Assembly: GCA_035267045.1 (NCBI GenBank)
Contig: DATFMH010000204.1
Location: forward strand, 1 to 16,464
DNA: 16,464 bases
Direction of reading: 5' to 3'
DNA from: DATFMH01 sp035267045
GTDB lineage: Bacteria; Bacteroidota; Rhodothermia; Balneolales; DATFMH01
Made by a program: the position numbers and the translations under genes. The notes under the pieces were generated by a model, which saw only the letters and a program-made list of their open reading frames with translations, searched no databases and was not told the DNA's origin. This document shows, piece after piece, positions 14,945 to 16,464 of this stretch (its first letter is position 1; every line of letters starts with the position of its first letter).

Positions 14945-15682
14945 TTAAATACCGAAATGGAAAAATGCTATTGTTCCGATACCAACAAGCAAGAAAACGA
15001 GCTGACGAAGGGATGATGTGAACGTGACCTGCCGATGCAGGCCGGGAATTAAATCCGCCATAGCGATATAGATGAAACTGGCGGCGGAAAGGGCCAGGAT
15101 GTAAGGCTCCATCTCATATGTATTACTCAGCCAAAAATAGGCTACAACAGCACCAGGCAATGTCGTGGCAGCTGAAAGACCATTGAGAATCACTGCTTTC
15201 ATGCGATCATACCCATAGTCGAGCAGAATGGCAAAATCACCTACCTCTTGCGGAATTTCATGAGCGATCACGGCAAGCGCGGCGCTGATGCCAAGCGTTA
15301 TAGATGTCAGGAAAGCGGAAGCGATGACAACCCCATCCACAAAATTATGAAATGCATCTCCAATCAGGATCAACGGACCGGCGCGTCCATGAACTTTATA
15401 ATCATTTTCATGACTATGGCGCCACAACACTATCTTTTCAAGCAGGAAGAAAAGTACCATGCCAGCCAAAATTGTTGATGTGACAGAAATCGCCGGGGCT
15501 TTCTTCAGGCCGGCAGGTATCAGGCCGAGAAAGGCAGCTCCGAGTAACGTTCCGGTCGCATAACTGATGAGGTTCGGAACTAAAACCTTACGAATATTTT
15601 CAGGAAAAAACAGAAACAAGGCCGCCCCGGCGACAGCGCCAATACTACCTAACAGGCTGAATCCGATTATCCAAAACAACAT
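14945..15682 (-). CDS. ZIP-family metal transporter
   Basis: A 245-residue inner-membrane transporter of the ZIP family, whose members import zinc and other divalent metals. Eight hydrophobic segments can be outlined. The two metal-site helices are present: HNFVDGVVIAS at 112-122 (His112, Asn113, Asp116) and HEIPQEVGDFAIL at 141-153 (His141, Glu142, Glu146). A short His-containing loop (RHSHEND, 88-94) precedes the first. The length matches the compact bacterial GufA/ZupT-like members. The start at 15682 has a weak AGGGTA ribosome-binding site. Several small palindromes upstream (15705-15770) may be metal-responsive operators. The exchanger gene downstream is on the same strand but probably has a separate promoter, given the 277-base gap. 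Confidence 0.92.
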   Translation of the reverse strand: MLFWIIGFSLLGSIGAVAGAALFLFFPENIRKVLVPNLISYATGTLLGAAFLGLIPAGLKKAPAISVTSTILAGMVLFFLLEKIVLWRHSHENDYKVHGRAGPLILIGDAFHNFVDGVVIASAFLTSITLGISAALAVIAHEIPQEVGDFAILLDYGYDRMKAVILNGLSAATTLPGAVVAYFWLSNTYEMEPYILALSAASFIYIAMADLIPGLHRQVTFTSSLRQLVFLLVGIGTIAFFHFGI

Positions 15683-15704
15683 TCTGTTACCCTACATTTT
15701 TACC

Positions 15705-15770
15705 ACTATCGAAAAAAAATTTCGAATATATAATTGTTCTAAAGAACTCCATTTATTCGAGACTATCGAA
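15705..15770 (-). promoter_or_regulatory. Palindrome cluster upstream of ZIP transporter gene
   Basis: Three short inverted repeats lie 23-88 bases before the start codon: TCGAAA/TTTCGA (15709-15714, 15720-15725), GTTCT/AGAAC (15736-15740, 15743-15747) and TTCGA/TCGAA (15756-15760, 15766-15770). The 9-mer ACTATCGAA is repeated at 15705-15713 and 15762-15770. The position fits operators for a metal-sensing repressor, but I recognise no specific Zur, Fur or DtxR box. Confidence 0.35.
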
Positions 15771-16027
15771 CAAATCATATAAATAAATTACCTTAAATTA
15801 TTTTTTCGCTCGCAGTTATTTAGAGAGTTTAATCTACTTGCTATGGAAAAACTTAAAAAATAATCCATTTACAGCAGTGAATAATAAACAAGGTACATAA
15901 CAGACATCCCCGGAAATTAGCTTTAGCCGGTTATCACGTTTACCCCCTCTTACATCTCCCTGTTTTGTTGGACCCTTTAGGCCTGTTTTCATTAGTCGTT
16001 ATTAATGGATCATTGATAATTGGGTCT
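15771..16027. other. Non-coding region before the tandem tRNA-like units
   Basis: AT-rich sequence with no credible ORF. Its right part (about 15985-16027) is an AATGA/ATTGATAATT-type low-complexity block like the one at 5207-5236. The promoter of the ZIP gene should lie at its left end. Confidence 0.45.
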
Positions 16028-16093
16028 TTGTGCCTTTGGAACGCTGTGCCTCGGCAATTCATCCCGCCACGCCCTTTGCTCTGTGTCTTCAGT

Positions 16094-16129
16094 CTTAAAA
16101 CAACAAAAGCCCGTCACCCGACGAGCTTT
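16094..16129 (-). terminator. Terminator of tRNA-like unit 1
   Basis: On the - strand, AAAGCTCGTC (16129-16120) pairs with GACGGGCTTT (16115-16106) over 10 bp with one G-U pair and a GGGT loop, followed by TGTTGTTTTAAG. It lies 6 bases past the 3' end of the tRNA-like sequence, as expected for a tRNA transcript. Confidence 0.8.
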
Positions 16130-16135
16130 CTTGCG

Positions 16136-16217
<82 letters not shown>

Positions 16218-16340
16218 TTGCAGTTCCCACAATGACCATTGGCCATGCGCCGTAATCTGCCAACTCCCTTGTGCCTTTGGAACGCTGTCCTCTGCCACTC
16301 ATCCCGCCACGCGCTTTGCTCTCTGCTCTGTGTCTTCGGT

Positions 16341-16376
16341 CTTAAAACAACAAAAGCCCGTCACCCGACGAGCTTT
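16341..16376 (-). terminator. Terminator of tRNA-like unit 2
   Basis: An exact copy of the terminator in unit 1: a 10-bp stem (16353-16362 with 16367-16376) and a T-rich tail on the - strand, placed 6 bases after the second tRNA-like sequence. Confidence 0.78.
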
Positions 16377-16382
16377 CTTGCG

Positions 16383-16464
<82 letters not shown>

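Overview
The window looks like a chromosomal segment of a Gram-negative bacterium. It carries a MacA-type periplasmic adaptor, two probable lipoproteins with lipobox signals, and ordinary housekeeping genes. Base composition is moderately AT-rich, many starts lack a strong Shine-Dalgarno, and intergenic regions are long and rich in degenerate repeats. A member of the FCB-like lineages (Bacteroidota and relatives such as Marinimicrobia or Calditrichota) is my guess from style alone; no marker in the window fixes the phylum. There is no phage, IS element, CRISPR array or rRNA.

Layout, left to right. (1) The 3' end of a soluble NAD(P) transhydrogenase (sthA-like). (2) A + strand operon of a MacA-like adaptor and two paralogous MacB-type (FtsX-fold) permeases, with no ATPase gene. 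It ends at a 54-bp nested palindrome that separates it from a convergent acyl-ACP thioesterase. (3) Aspartyl-tRNA synthetase on the - strand. (4) Divergent from it, a two-gene signalling operon: a GAF/PAS sensor whose histidine-kinase module has lost its phospho-acceptor His and the recognisable ATP-binding motifs, followed by an intact NarL/LuxR response regulator. Inverted repeats built on ACGTAAT flank the pair, and a strong terminator follows. (5) An unknown three-segment membrane protein on the - strand. (6) A 680-bp AT-rich non-coding region with a 38-bp palindrome, then two unrecognised lipoproteins on the + strand. One has glycine-rich tracts at both ends; the other has an acidic, Cys/His-containing insert. 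(7) Two - strand metal transporters, a CaCA-family Na+/Ca2+ exchanger and a ZIP-family transporter, the latter preceded by several small palindromes. (8) At the right edge, two near-identical tandem units, each holding a tRNA-like sequence (Arg-CCU-like) and its own terminator. Each tRNA-like sequence carries a perfect 7-bp palindrome where the 3' anticodon stem and variable loop should be.

The most unusual items are the degenerate kinase paired with an intact regulator, the tandem tRNA-like units, and the two lipoproteins. Function is secure for aspS, the thioesterase, the response regulator, the exchanger and the ZIP transporter. It is only partial for the MacAB-like operon, whose substrate is unknown, and unknown for the lipoproteins and the small membrane protein.
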